Below, in pieces: positions 63,541 through 64,000 of a stretch of DNA of 64,000 nucleotides. The stretch covers positions 558,001-622,000 of the forward strand of contig NZ_LFIP02000005.1 in assembly GCF_001189235.2 (NCBI RefSeq). The letters are read 5' to 3'. The notes under the pieces were generated by a model. It saw only the letters and a list, made by a program, of their open reading frames with translations. It did no database searches and had not been told where the DNA came from. The stretch is from Bradyrhizobium embrapense (GTDB lineage: Bacteria > Pseudomonadota > Alphaproteobacteria > Rhizobiales > Xanthobacteraceae). Both the position numbers and the translations under genes were made by a program. How positions within the stretch are numbered: the first letter of the stretch is position 1; each line of letters begins with the position of its first letter.

Positions 63541-64000
63541 CAATCAAGTGCCTTAAGGGTGTTCGGTGGATGCCTTGGCGCTGAGAGGCGATGAAGGACG
63601 TGCTACGCTGCGATAAGCCGTGGGGAGCTGCGAAGAAGCTTTGATCCACGGATTTCCGAATGGGGAAACCCACCTTCGATAGCCGGAACTCCAAGACCTT
63701 GTGTTTTGGGGTTCGACCAGAAATGGAAGAAATCAGACCGCGAGGTTTTGGATTTCCGGTTATCAAGAGAAGGTATGAGACCTCCGAATAAAATAGGAGG
63801 TTTTAAGCAAACCCAGGGAACTGAAACATCTAAGTACCTGGAGGAAAGGACATCAATCGAGACTCCGTTAGTAGTGGCGAGCGAACGCGGACCAGGCCAG
63901 TGATACATCAAAGACAATCGGAACCAGTCAGGAAAGCTGGGCCTCAGAGGGTGATAGCCCCGTACGAGTAATGCGATGATGTATCCACGAGTAAGGCGGG
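63541..64000 (+). rRNA. rrl: 23S ribosomal RNA (5' part, cut by right edge)
   Basis: The 5' part of 23S rRNA: CAAGTGCCTTAAGGGTGTTC, GGTGGATGCCTTGGCG, then GGGGAAACCC and the conserved GGGAACTGAAACATCTAAGTA. The rest is beyond the window. Relative to E. coli it has about 90 extra bases at the helix 9 position (see the inserted stem-loop). The exact 5' end is uncertain by a few bases. Confidence 0.95.
63678..63764 (+). other. intervening sequence stem-loop in 23S helix 9
   Basis: GATAGCCGGAACTCCAAGAC (63678-63697) can pair with GTTTTGGATTTCCGGTTATC (63745-63764), giving a near-perfect stem of about 20 bp with a 47-nt loop. It replaces the short helix 9 of E. coli 23S. In alphaproteobacteria including Bradyrhizobium such stems are cut by RNase III, so that mature 23S begins as a separate 5' piece of about 130 nt. 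Confidence 0.8.

Overview
The window is a GC-rich alphaproteobacterial chromosome segment, most likely Bradyrhizobium or a very close relative. The evidence is the 16S rRNA with an Ile-Ala spacer, a 23S rRNA helix-9 insertion, a TlpA with a WCVPC active site divergent from argH, an NdvC-like GH17 beta-glucan enzyme, a hisC-tyrC pair, a SAM-II riboswitch on metX, and several intergenic repeat families familiar from this genus. It is mainly core chromosome with a few accessory patches; I see no phage, insertion sequence or CRISPR array.

Layout. 1-6 kb: GH17 glucan enzyme (cut by the left edge), AlkA-type glycosylase, gluQ, a hybrid histidine kinase with a basic tail, a YihY-type membrane protein. 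5.8-9.6 kb: HIG1-type membrane protein, cobalamin adenosyltransferase, etfB-etfA, 3-hydroxybutyryl-CoA dehydrogenase. 9.7-13.9 kb: aminotransferase-tautomerase pair divergent from a LysR regulator, then small exported and membrane proteins. 13.9-17.8 kb: tlpA, argH, lptM, lysA. 17.9-19.3 kb: a beta-hydroxyacid dehydrogenase and a carboxymuconolactone-decarboxylase-like protein. 19.5-26.9 kb: an 869-residue envelope protein, a CpdR-like regulator, a zinc-finger/DUF3426 protein, ftsE-ftsX, YdcF and a PlsC-like acyltransferase.

27.2-32.4 kb is the most unusual part: a MarR regulator, a diheme cytochrome c, and, divergently, a protein with one CxxCH heme site ahead of a long probable outer-membrane barrel, an Omp25-like protein and two more diheme cytochromes. 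The divergent control region carries two related palindromes. I read it as a candidate electron-transfer route across the periplasm and outer membrane; the substrate is unknown.

32.4-44.6 kb: aldehyde dehydrogenase, exported AhpD-like protein, RND efflux permease, secreted TPR-caspase protein, ChaC, DUF2125 protein, a large porin and a small membrane protein. 44.7-49.9 kb: chorismate mutase-hisC-tyrC (aromatic amino acids) divergent from metX-metW (methionine); metX is preceded by a SAM-II riboswitch with what looks like an alternative-hairpin terminator. 50-60 kb: alpha/beta hydrolase, His-rich exported amidase, TIR-TM-YARHG protein, MOSC protein, GNAT acetyltransferase divergent from an XRE-cupin regulator, clpB, an M23 peptidase. 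60.8-64 kb: an rRNA operon with promoter, leader, 16S, tRNA-Ile, tRNA-Ala and the first ~460 nt of 23S.
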